This document shows positions 53,122 through 63,744 of a stretch of 64,000 nt of DNA, one piece after another. The notes under the pieces were generated by a model that ran no database searches, was not told where the DNA came from, and worked only from the letters and a program-made list of their open reading frames with translations. Position 1 is the first letter of the stretch; the number at the start of each line of letters is the position of its first letter. This DNA is from Providencia sp. (GTDB lineage: Bacteria; Pseudomonadota; Gammaproteobacteria; Enterobacterales; Enterobacteriaceae). The position numbers were made by a program, and so were the translations under genes. The stretch is from assembly GCF_003533305.1 (NCBI RefSeq), contig NZ_DOEH01000013.1, positions 162,223-226,222 of the forward strand, given 5' to 3'.

Positions 53122-56100
53122 TTAAAAATTAATTTTCAGTGTTGCATTAATACCACTAGAACTGACATCACTATTATATTGGCCTTGGTAAGAAACACCA
53201 AAAGTCGTTGATTTATTTAATTGCGCATCAACACCGAAACCTACGCCAAATAAATTATCCAATTTTCCGCCTCTCAAGGTTGCTTCACCTGAATTAGAAA
53301 GGAACAATTTAGCCTCAGGGCGATTATCACCAAAAATATGGCTAGCAGAAACATCCCCTTTTAATGCCATATTAATATTGCCTGCTGTAAATGGATAACC
53401 ACCACGTAAACCAACTGTACCAACCTGAATATCTTGAGAGTCCGTTTTGCTAGTGAACTGCATATTCCCCACTTGCTCATGAATATTATCTGTTGATACT
53501 CGTAACCAATTGAATCCAGTATATGGTTCAATTGAATACTTATCGGTATTAAATTGTGTGTAAGCGCCTTCTAAGAATAACTGCGTAATTTTAGCATCAT
53601 AACTGACAGAATTATTCCCCGAAGCTTGTCCTACCCATAATGTACGTTTAGCATCACGGTCTTGATTAGTATGAGTGATACCATAATTTAAAGAAGCAAC
53701 ATCATAAATATTGGATACACCGTATAAACCGATGTGAATATCGTTACTGTCTATTTTACCCTGTTCATTCGCTTTATATTTGGTTGAACCTGCACCAAAG
53801 AATAACCCAGCTTTAGTCTGTGAAGTCACATCAATTTCTGCGCCGACGAGTCCAGCATAGAAATCCACATCCATGTTACTATTACCATAATCTGCATTAC
53901 CCCATTGACCGATACCTGTCATCCAAATACGGGCCTGACTATTTTCTAGCGCTGCGTAACGACCATGGCCAATACCAATTGCTTGATCTTTTACTGTTCG
54001 AGTTAACCCCAATACATTAACTACACTTGCATTATTCGCATTTAAATACATATCATTACCGAGTGATTGATAAGTACGACTCAAGTCGCTTTTATTCATT
54101 GGTAATACTGCATTAAATAATTCGCCACTTCCTTTATTATCTATCGCATTAGCAATAGCACGGCCATTTTCATTATTCGCAAATGTAGATAACGAGGTAT
54201 CTGCTTTCTTACTTATAGTGCCTTTAATTGTATTATCTTTAACCGAAACATTTTTATCGAATAACGCATAATCATTATTTGTTTCTAGATTATTATCAGT
54301 TGCAGCCATTTTCATTTTAATACGGTTATCAACTAAATTATCCGCATTAACGATACCTGTCGCAACATTGTTATTCAAATAAACATCGCGTAGTTGGCCG
54401 ACATTATCAGCGCCAACATCTAATGCAGCACCGTTATTTAATGACACATCACCGACATTAACATTATGTCCTGCCATTACTAAAAAAGTGCCTTTATCGT
54501 TAATATTAATATTGGCTTTATGACTTTCATTAGATGCTAGCTGGCCTTTTTGTGTAAATACATCATTATAACGATCGATAATACCGAATTTACCACCATT
54601 CACATTCACCGCTTCCAAACCAAAAGATTCAGTGAAACCATATAAAGTGCCTTGTTCAACCGTTGTACCACCACGATAAGTATTATCACCCGTCATGACT
54701 AATGTACCTTGGCCTTTTTTCACCAATGTACCATCATATAAGCCTGCATCTAATTTAGCTTGAATGGCATCCGCACGTTTTTGGTAATACTCTTGGCGCC
54801 ATTTTTGTGCATCTTCTTTACTGACAATATGAGAAGTCGGATCTGAATTACCATCGTTAATAATAAAATCATCACCTAAGCTGTAATCGCCGCCAGCAGC
54901 GATGCCCTTATCTTTATAAGCCGCTAACCATGCAGTATCTTCTTGTTTACGTAAATCTAGCGCAGTTTGAGAAATATCATTAGTCCAAACATCTAACGGG
55001 ACGGCATCAAGCTGATATTCAAATTTCCCTAAAAATTGGCCAGGCCCATACATCCCTTTCTCTAAATCGGGTGTTCCCCAGCCATAGCGAATGTCAGGTG
55101 TCCCTTCTGCTGATGTCCAACTATCATATAAAGAACCATCTGGGTTATAGCGGTTCGCCGTTGTAAACATCAAGTCACGCACTTGCATTGCATTCATGGC
55201 TTGATAGCGAGACATCAGAACACCCATAGCACCAGTAACGTGCGGCGCGGCCATTGAGGTACCACTAAAAGTATCCCAACCTGGGTTTCCTTCTTCATCA
55301 ACAACGGTAGAGTAAATATTCCGACCCGGAGCAACAACCGTCCACCATTTTGCATTACCTGCTTCATTAAATACTTTTTCTAATTGATAGCCTGATTTAT
55401 CCGCAGTTTGTTTAAGTCCCGCCACTGCAATCCAATGGTTTTCAGCCTCTGGATTAAAATAAGGATATAAAGGACGATAATATGGGTTAGCAAAATCACG
55501 GTTACCTGTTGTGAAAACTTGAACCACATTCGTCCCTTTCACTGCATCAAAAGCTGCATCGACAAATGAAGGCTTGTCACCATAAACTTTTTTGAAATAA
55601 AAATATTCATATTCTGTTTGTGCCGTCGTATCCACAGGCATATGTACGGTGGTATTACCGCCATCAGGACCTTTAGTTGGAATAGTATTAATAATGCGAG
55701 GGTTAGTCCCCCAGCTGTTATTAATTACCTGAGCACCAGCATCAACCATCGCTTTCCAACCCGTATAAAAGTATTGATAATCCTGATACGGGCCATAGTT
55801 ATTACTGTCTGTTGCACCGGTATTACCTAGATAAATATCAGATCCCCAAGCAACCCCGTGCATACCGTCACCATCACGATTAGCGCCGACAGTACCCGTT
55901 ACATGCGTGCCATGAGTGTCATTAACACCTTTTATCCAATTACCATCAACATCAAAAAGCTGGCCTTTTTCATAATGCCCACCCATTTCTTGGGGATAGC
56001 GCATACCCGTTGTGCCATATTCTCCTTTTGCCTTAACTGCATGAAAACGGGAACCACTCAGCTCCTGATGAGATAACAAAGCTCCTGAATCCATTACACC

Positions 56101-56370
56101 GATTTTTGCACCTTGCCCATGATAACCAAGGGCATAAGCACTAGATGCATTCATGGCAGAAAGTCCCCAGTCTTTCTGATATTCTTGGCTTTCCCAACTT
56201 TGTTTATCACCAAGTTGCCCCATTTCTGAATAAGAAATGGCATATCCAGAAAAAAGTAATGCAGAAGCAACAACAGAAAGTTGAAATCTATGTTTATTGA
56301 TAACATATTTATTTATAGAGTGATTATTTTTTGAACTACAACGTAAATTCGACGCTATCTCTTTGTTCAT
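53122..56370 (-). CDS. Subtilase (S8) autotransporter, Pta/Ssp-like surface protease
   Basis: Type Va secreted serine protease, 1082 residues. An extended signal region (1-48) has a hydrophobic stretch at ~30-46. The subtilase domain (about 60-440) has the catalytic triad Asp94 (GVMDSG), His153 (DTHGTHVTG) and Ser372 (SGTSMAAPHVTG), and oxyanion Asn290 (TTGNRD). An autotransporter repeat (GQGTLVMTGDNTYRGGTTV) follows near 560-580, then a beta-helix-like linker and a C-terminal beta-barrel (about 810-1082) ending in NF. The Proteus mirabilis toxic agglutinin Pta is the closest described relative I can name. Likely a surface or released virulence factor; this role is inferred. Confidence 0.9.
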   Translation of the reverse strand: MNKEIASNLRCSSKNNHSINKYVINKHRFQLSVVASALLFSGYAISYSEMGQLGDKQSWESQEYQKDWGLSAMNASSAYALGYHGQGAKIGVMDSGALLSHQELSGSRFHAVKAKGEYGTTGMRYPQEMGGHYEKGQLFDVDGNWIKGVNDTHGTHVTGTVGANRDGDGMHGVAWGSDIYLGNTGATDSNNYGPYQDYQYFYTGWKAMVDAGAQVINNSWGTNPRIINTIPTKGPDGGNTTVHMPVDTTAQTEYEYFYFKKVYGDKPSFVDAAFDAVKGTNVVQVFTTGNRDFANPYYRPLYPYFNPEAENHWIAVAGLKQTADKSGYQLEKVFNEAGNAKWWTVVAPGRNIYSTVVDEEGNPGWDTFSGTSMAAPHVTGAMGVLMSRYQAMNAMQVRDLMFTTANRYNPDGSLYDSWTSAEGTPDIRYGWGTPDLEKGMYGPGQFLGKFEYQLDAVPLDVWTNDISQTALDLRKQEDTAWLAAYKDKGIAAGGDYSLGDDFIINDGNSDPTSHIVSKEDAQKWRQEYYQKRADAIQAKLDAGLYDGTLVKKGQGTLVMTGDNTYRGGTTVEQGTLYGFTESFGLEAVNVNGGKFGIIDRYNDVFTQKGQLASNESHKANININDKGTFLVMAGHNVNVGDVSLNNGAALDVGADNVGQLRDVYLNNNVATGIVNADNLVDNRIKMKMAATDNNLETNNDYALFDKNVSVKDNTIKGTISKKADTSLSTFANNENGRAIANAIDNKGSGELFNAVLPMNKSDLSRTYQSLGNDMYLNANNASVVNVLGLTRTVKDQAIGIGHGRYAALENSQARIWMTGIGQWGNADYGNSNMDVDFYAGLVGAEIDVTSQTKAGLFFGAGSTKYKANEQGKIDSNDIHIGLYGVSNIYDVASLNYGITHTNQDRDAKRTLWVGQASGNNSVSYDAKITQLFLEGAYTQFNTDKYSIEPYTGFNWLRVSTDNIHEQVGNMQFTSKTDSQDIQVGTVGLRGGYPFTAGNINMALKGDVSASHIFGDNRPEAKLFLSNSGEATLRGGKLDNLFGVGFGVDAQLNKSTTFGVSYQGQYNSDVSSSGINATLKINF

Positions 56371-56863
56371 TCCAATACCTTAGTTATATTTAAATTAATA
56401 ACATTAATTAAGAATCAAAAAATAAAATCATGGAGATAATCTATTTTTTATAAAAATAAATATTTGAACAGCATCCCAAAAACATTATTTCAAAATGAAA
56501 ATTAAGATAAATTAACTACTCATAGGCAATTAACTAGATAAATCTAACGATACAAGATCAAAGTAAGCTACTTTATAAACACTCAACACTATGTTTATCT
56601 TGCTTTTCGATACAATTATTCAAATTTTAAACATATTAAATAAGAAGGAGACATACTAAGAAACAATCGCTACAAACTAATTAACAAAAAAACATCAGCA
56701 TTTAGTAAAATAAAGATAAAACCTTACTTTAAATAATTAAGGCTTTTCATCAATAACTAGAGCATTATTTTTAGTCACCACACACTTATTTATAGGTGAC
56801 TGTTCTATAATAGAAGTACAATAAATTAAAAAAGAAATAGCCGAGGTCAGTACAGGGATTAAT
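56371..56863. other. AT-rich upstream region of the autotransporter
   Basis: No gene seen. It is strongly AT-rich and must carry the promoter of the autotransporter (minus strand). A short hairpin AGTCACC / GGTGACT lies near 56774-56802. The base composition would suit H-NS control, which is inference. Confidence 0.45.
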
Positions 56864-56914
56864 AATAAAAAAACCATACATTAATTAGCTGATTTAGCTT
56901 TTCATGTATGGTTT
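56864..56914 (-). terminator. Rho-independent terminator of yfiF (minus strand)
   Basis: AAACCATACA / TGTATGGTTT stem; on the minus strand the right arm is followed by a T-rich run (the A run at 56867-56873). Confidence 0.8.
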
Positions 56915-56940
56915 ATCGAAGTTGATAATTTTATATTTGC

Positions 56941-58020
56941 TTACTTGGTTTTATTTTGCTGCCACCATTGAGCTAGCATAACACCCGTCGCAACAGAAAC
57001 GTTGAGACTTTCAACTTTACCTGTACCGCCAATATACACGCTCATATCACCTTCATCCCATGCGCTATCACTTAGGCCATCGCTTTCTTGACCTAACACA
57101 AGCACCATTTTGGCCGGTAACTGTGCTTTCGCAATGTCTTGGCTACCTTTATGGCTTGAAGTGGTTACGATGGTGTAACCTGCATCACGGAACTTAGTTA
57201 ATGTTGAAGTAAAACCATCCGCATCAATCGCCTTAATATGTTCAGCGCCACCTTCAGCAGTACGGATCGCAGCACCAGACTCCAACATGCCCGCATCCTG
57301 TAAAATCACACCCTGCACACCAAAATGTGCACAACTACGCATGATCCCGCCAAGGTTATGTGGATTTCCCACATCTTCCAGTGCTAATACGCAATCTTTG
57401 TCAGTTGCTTCTTGCAAATAGGTCTCGACATCCATACCGCCGCGTTTTTTAATAATAAAACAAACGCCACCATGATGCTCTGTACCTGATGCTTTTTCTA
57501 ACTCTTCATCATCAACCACATGATATGCTTTACGATTTGCAGCCATCCACTTCAACGCATCACGAAAACGCGGAGTGACAGACTTCAAAAACCATGCACG
57601 AACAATCGCATCTGGACGGTTTTTAAACATCGCTTGGCAAGCGTTCTCACCGTAAATGCGCGTTTCTTCCTGACGTTGTTTACGTAATTGTTCCGGATCA
57701 ATCAGGCTTTTACCTGAAATGCCACCGTGGTCATTAATTAACTCTTCACTATCTGGTCGAGAAATTGTACGCCACGGGGAACGTTCGCGAGGAGCGCTAT
57801 CTCTATCGCTATCTGAACGTCCTGAGCGGCCTGAACGTTCGTTACGTCCACCGCTTCTATTATCAGAGCCTCTTCTATCGCCACGGTCATCACGGCCACC
57901 ACGACGCTTATTATCATTTTGGCGCTTATCGCTACCTTTATTGTCATCCTGCCCTTCACTGCGGACATACATCACTTTTACTTTGCCGTTTTTACCGCTA
58001 AAATCATTCGAGTCGTTCAT
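56941..58020 (-). CDS. yfiF: TrmH-family RNA methyltransferase YfiF
   Basis: Putative SPOUT-class 2'-O-ribose methyltransferase; the RNA target is not established. 359 residues from ATG 58020, with AGGGG upstream. Residues ~23-90 are a low-complexity Arg/Gly/Asp/Ser tail, more repetitive than in E. coli. A substrate-binding domain (about 118-190) and the SpoU knot follow: [26 protein letters not shown] and [12 protein letters not shown]. In E. coli trxC lies beside yfiF; here it does not. Confidence 0.92.
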   Translation of the reverse strand: MNDSNDFSGKNGKVKVMYVRSEGQDDNKGSDKRQNDNKRRGGRDDRGDRRGSDNRSGGRNERSGRSGRSDSDRDSAPRERSPWRTISRPDSEELINDHGGISGKSLIDPEQLRKQRQEETRIYGENACQAMFKNRPDAIVRAWFLKSVTPRFRDALKWMAANRKAYHVVDDEELEKASGTEHHGGVCFIIKKRGGMDVETYLQEATDKDCVLALEDVGNPHNLGGIMRSCAHFGVQGVILQDAGMLESGAAIRTAEGGAEHIKAIDADGFTSTLTKFRDAGYTIVTTSSHKGSQDIAKAQLPAKMVLVLGQESDGLSDSAWDEGDMSVYIGGTGKVESLNVSVATGVMLAQWWQQNKTK

Positions 58021-58210
58021 CACTATCCCCTACTGAGCTTTGGCGCGAAGATTACATGATGTTTCAAGACTGCGCCACCAATTCACACGATTATCTCACT
58101 ATAAAGGCTATTATCTCACCGAAAAGATATTGAATATACTTCTATCGTATACAAAGCGTTTTACGTACAATACACGCCTTGTTTTATAGCGGCTCACATA
58201 CCTTACTCCC

Positions 58211-58912
58211 ATGACTCAAAATGCAGTTTATCACTTACGTCAAAAACGTCTTGCCCTTTCAACTAAACCTTTCAAGGCTAGGGGTTGCCGGGTAAAGCGC
58301 TGCCAATATTGCTTATTACCTATTCGACAATGTTTTTGCGCACAAACAGTACCAATGAATGCAAAAAGCCAATTTTGCCTCATTATGTTTGATGGAGAAG
58401 TATTTAAGCCTAGTAATACAGGTAAACTTATCGCCGATATTTTACCGAATACACTTGCATTTCAATGGTCACGAACAGATCCTGACACACAGTTATTGTC
58501 TGTTTTACAAGATCCAACAAGACAGCCTTACCTTATATTTCCCGAAAGCTATGCTCAAAGTCAGCGTATTGTCGTCAATCAACCCAATATTTCAAACAAA
58601 CCCGCGCTATTTATTTTATTAGACGGTACTTGGCCTGAGGCCAGTAAAATGTTTAGAAAAAGTCCTTACTTAGATAATATTCCCCTATTATCCATCAATA
58701 CCAAAGCAAGAACCGATTATCTACTGCGAACGCCTTCAAGAGAAGAGCAGCATTGCACCGCTGAAATTGCGGCAACTGTACTTGAACTTGCCGGAGATAT
58801 GGATGCATCTAAACAACTATTTACTCACTTCAACTTATTTAGACATAAGTATCTTGAAGGAAAACCATCTCACCCTATTGCACAGCAAATTTTAGCTAAA
58901 ACGACCCAATAA
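58211..58912 (+). CDS. tapT: tRNA-uridine aminocarboxypropyltransferase (TapT, DTW domain)
   Basis: Makes acp3U at position 47 of some tRNAs. 233 residues. An N-terminal cysteine cluster (CQYCLLPIRQCFC) precedes the DTW domain; the family signature is DGTWPEASKMFRKS, and KPSNTGKLIAD marks the SAM-binding region. It is strongly similar to E. coli YfiP and precedes patZ as in E. coli. Confidence 0.94.
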   Translation: MTQNAVYHLRQKRLALSTKPFKARGCRVKRCQYCLLPIRQCFCAQTVPMNAKSQFCLIMFDGEVFKPSNTGKLIADILPNTLAFQWSRTDPDTQLLSVLQDPTRQPYLIFPESYAQSQRIVVNQPNISNKPALFILLDGTWPEASKMFRKSPYLDNIPLLSINTKARTDYLLRTPSREEQHCTAEIAATVLELAGDMDASKQLFTHFNLFRHKYLEGKPSHPIAQQILAKTTQ

Positions 58913-59178
58913 TTATTCCATAACAATTTAACCTTTCGATAATATCCTTTTGGATCAGCCTTCATTTCTTTAGTGAGGTCAAAAGTGATAAATTTCAGAT
59001 AACCTTCATCATAAAACGTGAACATGCTTATATAATTCAGTTAAAGTCACAGTCTAAACTAGCGTAATGTAAAAGATGAGGCATATTATTGATACAAAAT
59101 GTCGTTATATCGATATCGTATCAATAAAGATATTCATTGAGCGAGCCCCCCGCTCATCAAAGTAAAAGGTTATCTGCC

Positions 59179-61824
59179 ATGGGTTTAGTGAGTCAGTTAG
59201 AATCTTTGTTCAGACCAAAATCAATCGTTGTTATTGGTGCCTCAGAAAACCCTAATCGTGCAGGCTCAGTTATGATGAGAAACCTGTTAGGTAGTGGCTT
59301 CAAAGGCCCGATTCTTCCCGTAAATCCAAGCAGAAATTCAGTTCTTGGCGTTCTAGCTTATCCTTCGATTGATAAACTCCCACTAAAACCCGACCTCGCG
59401 GTTATTTGCACCCATTACTCAAGAAATATAGATTGTTTACGTCAGCTAGGTGAAGCGGGCTGTAATGTCGTTATTATTCTTTCTTCACCCTCAATTCAAT
59501 TCAATGAACTAAAAAAAATTGCTCAACAATACCAAATTAGGCTACTTGGCCCAAATAGCCTCGGTTTTCTAGCGCCATGGCAGGGGTTAAATGCCAGTTT
59601 CTCACCAATACCGATTCTAAAAGGTAAACTCGCATTTATTTCTCAATCAGCAGCGGTTTCTAATACGGTTCTTGATTGGGCAAGGCATCGTGATATTGGT
59701 TTTTCATATTTTATTGCTTTAGGCGATAGCATCGACATTGATATCGATGATTTACTTGATTATCTCGCTCGCGACAGTAAAACCAGTGCTATTTTGCTCT
59801 ACCTTGAAAATATAAGTGACGCTCGGCGCTTTCTATCATCATCACGCAGCGCCTCACGTAATAAACCAATATTAGTAGTCAAAAGTGGTAGAACCCGAAA
59901 AGCGCAAGAGTTACTTGGCGAAAAACCAAGTCTTGATGCCGCCTATGACGCAGCAATTCAACGGGCAGGATTACTGCGAGTACAAGATACCCATGAAATG
60001 TTTTCTGCCGTAGAAACTCTCAGTTATATGACACCACTCAGAGGTGAGCGATTATCTATCATGAGTAACGGCTCAGCACCTGCGGCAATGGCACTAGATG
60101 AACTTCTGCAACGTAATGGAAAATTAGCTAAACTCAGCCCTGAAACTGAAAATGAGCTCAGTGCATTATTACCTCTAGATTTATCAACGCACAATCCTAT
60201 TGATCTCGGAGATGATTCAACGGTTGAGAGGTACATCAGTGTCTTGAATAAAATGCTTGATAGTCATGACCATGATGCGCTACTCCTCATACATACCCCA
60301 AGCGCAATTACTGAAAGTAAAGTCATGGCTGAAAAAATAATAAAAGCCATAAAACAGCATCCTAGAGGTAAATGGCTAACGATTTTAACTAACTGGTGCG
60401 GTGAATATTCATCCCAAGAATCGCGACGCTTATTTAGTGAAGCAGGTATTCCAACCTATCGAACCCCAGAAGGTGCTATCACTGCTTATATGCATATGGT
60501 GGAATATCGTCGTAACCAAAAACAACTCAAAGAAACACCTGCGCTGCCTATTGGTATTACAGCCAATACTCAACAAGCTCATGAGTATATTCAGCAAGCC
60601 TTGCAAAATAATAATTTGCATTTAGATACTCATGAAGTTCAACCCATTTTGAAAGCTTATGGCCTAAATAGCCTACCCACTTGGATTGCTCACTCTAGCC
60701 AAGAAGCCATTGATATTGCAGAAAAAATCGGTTATCCCGTCGCATTGAAATTACGCTCTCCTGATATTATGCATAAATCAGAAGTTCAAGGCGTTATGCT
60801 ATATCTACGTAATGCAAAAGAGGTCGAAGACGCCGCTAAAGCAATAATCGAACGTGTTTCTGTTAATTATCCAAATGCACGAATTGAAGGACTATTAGTT
60901 CAAAGCATGGCCAACCGAGCGGGTGCTCAAGAACTAAGGATTGCAGTTGAATTAGATCCTGTTTTCGGTCCATTGATCATGCTAGGCGAAGGTGGTATCG
61001 AGTGGCAACAAGAAAGCCAAGCTGCTGTAGCTTTACCTCCATTAAATCTAGCCTTAGCCAGATATCTCGTGATAAATGCGATTAAAGGCTATAAAATCAA
61101 AGCTCGAAGTGCGCTCGAACCACTAAACATTCCAGGTCTAGCCAGTTTATTAGTACGTGTATCCAACCTTATTATCGACTGCCCTAATATATCTCGTTTA
61201 GATATACACCCGTTACTCGCCGCTGGGGACGAGTTCACTTTACTCGATGTGTCAATGACATTAAGCGAAACGAGTGGCACAGCAACATCCCGATTAGCCA
61301 TTCGCCCCTATCCAAGTGAGTTAGAAGAAACAATCCAATTAAAAGATGACTTAATCTGCCTGCTACGTCCAATTCTTCCTGAAGATGAGCCACTTTTAAA
61401 ATCATTTATTGAACGCGTCACAAAGGAAGATCTGTATTACCGATATTTCAGTGAAATTAGCGAATTTACCCATGACGATCTCGCTAATATGACACAAATC
61501 GATTATGACCGTGAAATGGCATTTGTTGCTGTTAAAAATCAAAATACGATACCTGAAATTATTGGTGTGACACGAGCAATGGCCGATCCTGACAATCAAG
61601 AGGCTGAATTTGCGGTTCTCGTCAGATCAGATATGAAAGGGCAAACATTAGGTTATCAGCTAATGCAAAAGCTATTAAATTACACTCGCGCTCATGGTAT
61701 TAAAAAACTGATAGCAATTACCATGCCTGAGAATCGTAATATGATAAGTTTAGCTAAAAAACTAGGATTTAATATTGAGGTTCAATTTGAAGATGGCATT
61801 GTTAACCTTACACTCCATCTTTAA
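59179..61824 (+). CDS. patZ: Protein lysine acetyltransferase PatZ (Pka/YfiQ)
   Basis: Acetylates and silences acetyl-CoA synthetase and other proteins. The start ATG 59179 (MGLVSQLESLFRPKS) aligns with E. coli; TTG 59137 would add 14 residues. 881 residues: CoA-binding domain (VVIGASENPNRAG), ligase-CoA and ATP-grasp regions (QSAAVSNTVLDW, LGEGGIEW), then a C-terminal GNAT domain (about 720-881) with FAVLVRSDMKGQTLGYQL. It stands between tapT and pssA. Confidence 0.95.
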   Translation: MGLVSQLESLFRPKSIVVIGASENPNRAGSVMMRNLLGSGFKGPILPVNPSRNSVLGVLAYPSIDKLPLKPDLAVICTHYSRNIDCLRQLGEAGCNVVIILSSPSIQFNELKKIAQQYQIRLLGPNSLGFLAPWQGLNASFSPIPILKGKLAFISQSAAVSNTVLDWARHRDIGFSYFIALGDSIDIDIDDLLDYLARDSKTSAILLYLENISDARRFLSSSRSASRNKPILVVKSGRTRKAQELLGEKPSLDAAYDAAIQRAGLLRVQDTHEMFSAVETLSYMTPLRGERLSIMSNGSAPAAMALDELLQRNGKLAKLSPETENELSALLPLDLSTHNPIDLGDDSTVERYISVLNKMLDSHDHDALLLIHTPSAITESKVMAEKIIKAIKQHPRGKWLTILTNWCGEYSSQESRRLFSEAGIPTYRTPEGAITAYMHMVEYRRNQKQLKETPALPIGITANTQQAHEYIQQALQNNNLHLDTHEVQPILKAYGLNSLPTWIAHSSQEAIDIAEKIGYPVALKLRSPDIMHKSEVQGVMLYLRNAKEVEDAAKAIIERVSVNYPNARIEGLLVQSMANRAGAQELRIAVELDPVFGPLIMLGEGGIEWQQESQAAVALPPLNLALARYLVINAIKGYKIKARSALEPLNIPGLASLLVRVSNLIIDCPNISRLDIHPLLAAGDEFTLLDVSMTLSETSGTATSRLAIRPYPSELEETIQLKDDLICLLRPILPEDEPLLKSFIERVTKEDLYYRYFSEISEFTHDDLANMTQIDYDREMAFVAVKNQNTIPEIIGVTRAMADPDNQEAEFAVLVRSDMKGQTLGYQLMQKLLNYTRAHGIKKLIAITMPENRNMISLAKKLGFNIEVQFEDGIVNLTLHL

Positions 61825-61977
61825 AAATGCATTAGGGTAAATTTGTATATTGATTAAACAGGTATTCAATTTATTCCTAACGACTTGGCTAAATATGCTA
61901 TCATCCGTAGATCATTCGCTAAAATATTTGTGCAAAGCGATTTGCTATTGGACTAATAAGAGAAAATTCAAACTGTG

Positions 61978-63333
61978 ATGTTGTCAAAATTAAAACAAGC
62001 AAAACATCAACAATATTTGGCAAATTTACCTAAATTGTCTCAATCCATTGCTGATGTTAGAACGCTATATAAAACAGAAGATTTTCGTGATGCTCTGCTT
62101 GAGCTAATCTCTCAAGCACAAAAAACCATCTACATTACGGCTCTGTATTTAGAAAAAGATGATGCAGGTAAAGACATACTTCATGCTTTATATGCAGCTA
62201 AGCAAGCTAATCCATCCCTAGAGATTAAAATCCTAGTTGATTGGCACCGCGCTCAACGTGGTCGAATTGGTGCTGCGGCAAATTTAACCAATGCTGACTG
62301 GTATTATGAAGTTGCGCAAAGCTACCCTAGTGTAGAGATTCCTATTTTTGGTATTCCGGTAAATACTCGTGAAGCATTAGGTGTTCTCCATCTTAAAGGT
62401 TTTTTGTTTGACGATACTCTGCTCTACAGCGGCGCAAGTATTAATGATGTATATCTGCATCGTCATGAAAAATACCGCTATGACAGATACCAGATTATCA
62501 AAAATGGCCAATTAACAGCTACGATGAAGCAATATATTGACAACACGCTGTTAGAATCAAATGCCATTCACTTACTAAATACGGCTACACGACCGAAAAC
62601 TGCAGAATTTAAGCATTTAATTAAACAATTCCGCCTATCATTAAAAGATGAGTCTTACCAATTTCTAGGTGATGCATCTAATGATGAATTTGCAGTAACT
62701 CCATTTGTCGGACTTGGTAAAAAGAATGATTTAAATCGCGTGATAACCCATTTAATGAGTTCAACGACCAATAAACTGACTATTTGCACACCTTATTTTA
62801 ATCTTCCCGCGGTACTTGTTAGAATTATAAGTCGGTTACTACGTGAAGGTAAGCAAGTAGAAATTATTATTGGGGATAAAACGGCCAATGACTTTTATAT
62901 CCCGCCAGAAGAACCATTTAAAATAATTGGTGCGCTACCTTATCTGTATGAAATAAATTTACGTAAATTTATCAGTCGATTACAGCGTTTTGTTGACTCA
63001 AAACAGCTCACAGTAAGACTATGGAAAGATAGCGATAATACCTACCACCTCAAGGGTATGTGGGTCGATGATAGCTGGCAATTGATCACCGGTAATAATC
63101 TAAATCCTCGAGCATGGGGCTTAGATCTTGAAAATGCAATCCTACTACATGACCCCAAACAAGAGCTACAAGAACAACGTAGCCATGAATTGGAATGTAT
63201 TCGTACTCATACCAAAGTTGTTGGTCATTACCGTGAGCTAGACAATATTCAAAGCTATCCAGTCAAAGTGAAAAAACTTATTCGTCGATTACGAAGAATA
63301 CGTGTTGACCGTCTCATAAGCCGTATTTTATAA
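61978..63333 (+). CDS. pssA: CDP-diacylglycerol-serine O-phosphatidyltransferase
   Basis: Makes phosphatidylserine, precursor of phosphatidylethanolamine; it is a peripheral membrane enzyme of the phospholipase D superfamily. ATG 61978 (MLSKLKQ) matches E. coli; GTG 61975 precedes it. 451 residues, as usual. HKD motifs are HLKGFLFDD (near 138) and HLKGMWVDD (near 360). The basic C-terminus (RRLRRIRVDRLISRIL) is conserved. Confidence 0.97.
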   Translation: MLSKLKQAKHQQYLANLPKLSQSIADVRTLYKTEDFRDALLELISQAQKTIYITALYLEKDDAGKDILHALYAAKQANPSLEIKILVDWHRAQRGRIGAAANLTNADWYYEVAQSYPSVEIPIFGIPVNTREALGVLHLKGFLFDDTLLYSGASINDVYLHRHEKYRYDRYQIIKNGQLTATMKQYIDNTLLESNAIHLLNTATRPKTAEFKHLIKQFRLSLKDESYQFLGDASNDEFAVTPFVGLGKKNDLNRVITHLMSSTTNKLTICTPYFNLPAVLVRIISRLLREGKQVEIIIGDKTANDFYIPPEEPFKIIGALPYLYEINLRKFISRLQRFVDSKQLTVRLWKDSDNTYHLKGMWVDDSWQLITGNNLNPRAWGLDLENAILLHDPKQELQEQRSHELECIRTHTKVVGHYRELDNIQSYPVKVKKLIRRLRRIRVDRLISRIL

Positions 63334-63336
63334 ATT

Positions 63337-63366
63337 AACGCCAAAACGTCACTTCTGTGGCGTTTT
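63337..63366 (+). terminator. Terminator after pssA
   Basis: AACGCCA / TGGCGTT stem with a 14-nt loop and a short T run. Confidence 0.7.
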
Positions 63367-63399
63367 CCCCCTAATTCACGACAAGTTAGTGATACCAAA

Positions 63400-63744
63400 A
63401 TGCTAATTAACCGCTCAAGTCCTTTAATTATGTTCTCTTTCATTCTTGTGCTCACGGGGTGTACTGGATTTCATTGGTCAAATGATAATTGGACCGGTAA
63501 AGATAAAGCACAACATTTTGCTTTTTCTACAGCCATGGCCGCTGCTGGTAATGCATATGCAGATAGGCAAAACATGTCACATAGAGATGCAGCGCAATTC
63601 GGTATCTTATTTTCTTTATCATTAGGAGCAGCAAAAGAATTTTATGATAGTCGGCCAGAAGGAACAGGTTGGAGTTGGCACGACTTTGCCTACGATGTTG
63701 CAGGCTCTATAGCAGGTTATAGCTTATATCAGTCCTTTAAATAA
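63400..63744 (+). CDS. yfiM: YfiM family lipoprotein
   Basis: 114 residues. The N-terminal signal peptide has lipobox LTGC (Cys21). The mature part contains DKAQHFAFSTAMAAAGN, SLGAAKEFYDSRPEG and DFAYDVAGSIAGY, matching the YfiM/DUF2279 family. The function is unknown. It follows pssA as in E. coli. A weak ACACTA / TAGTGT hairpin follows it; the last 235 bp of the window show nothing else. Confidence 0.88.
   Translation: MLINRSSPLIMFSFILVLTGCTGFHWSNDNWTGKDKAQHFAFSTAMAAAGNAYADRQNMSHRDAAQFGILFSLSLGAAKEFYDSRPEGTGWSWHDFAYDVAGSIAGYSLYQSFK

Noticed and set aside
56774..56802. Hairpin AGTCACC / GGTGACT as a possible small RNA
   Set aside because: Only a 7-bp stem, with no adjacent promoter or T tract that I can support.
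57719..58036. Arg/Leu-rich frame opposite the yfiF tail
   Set aside because: It arises from the low-complexity repeat DNA of yfiF read on the other strand.
59137..59178. Longer N-terminus of PatZ from TTG 59137
   Set aside because: The added 14 residues have no counterpart in E. coli PatZ, and ATG 59179 has AAAGG upstream.
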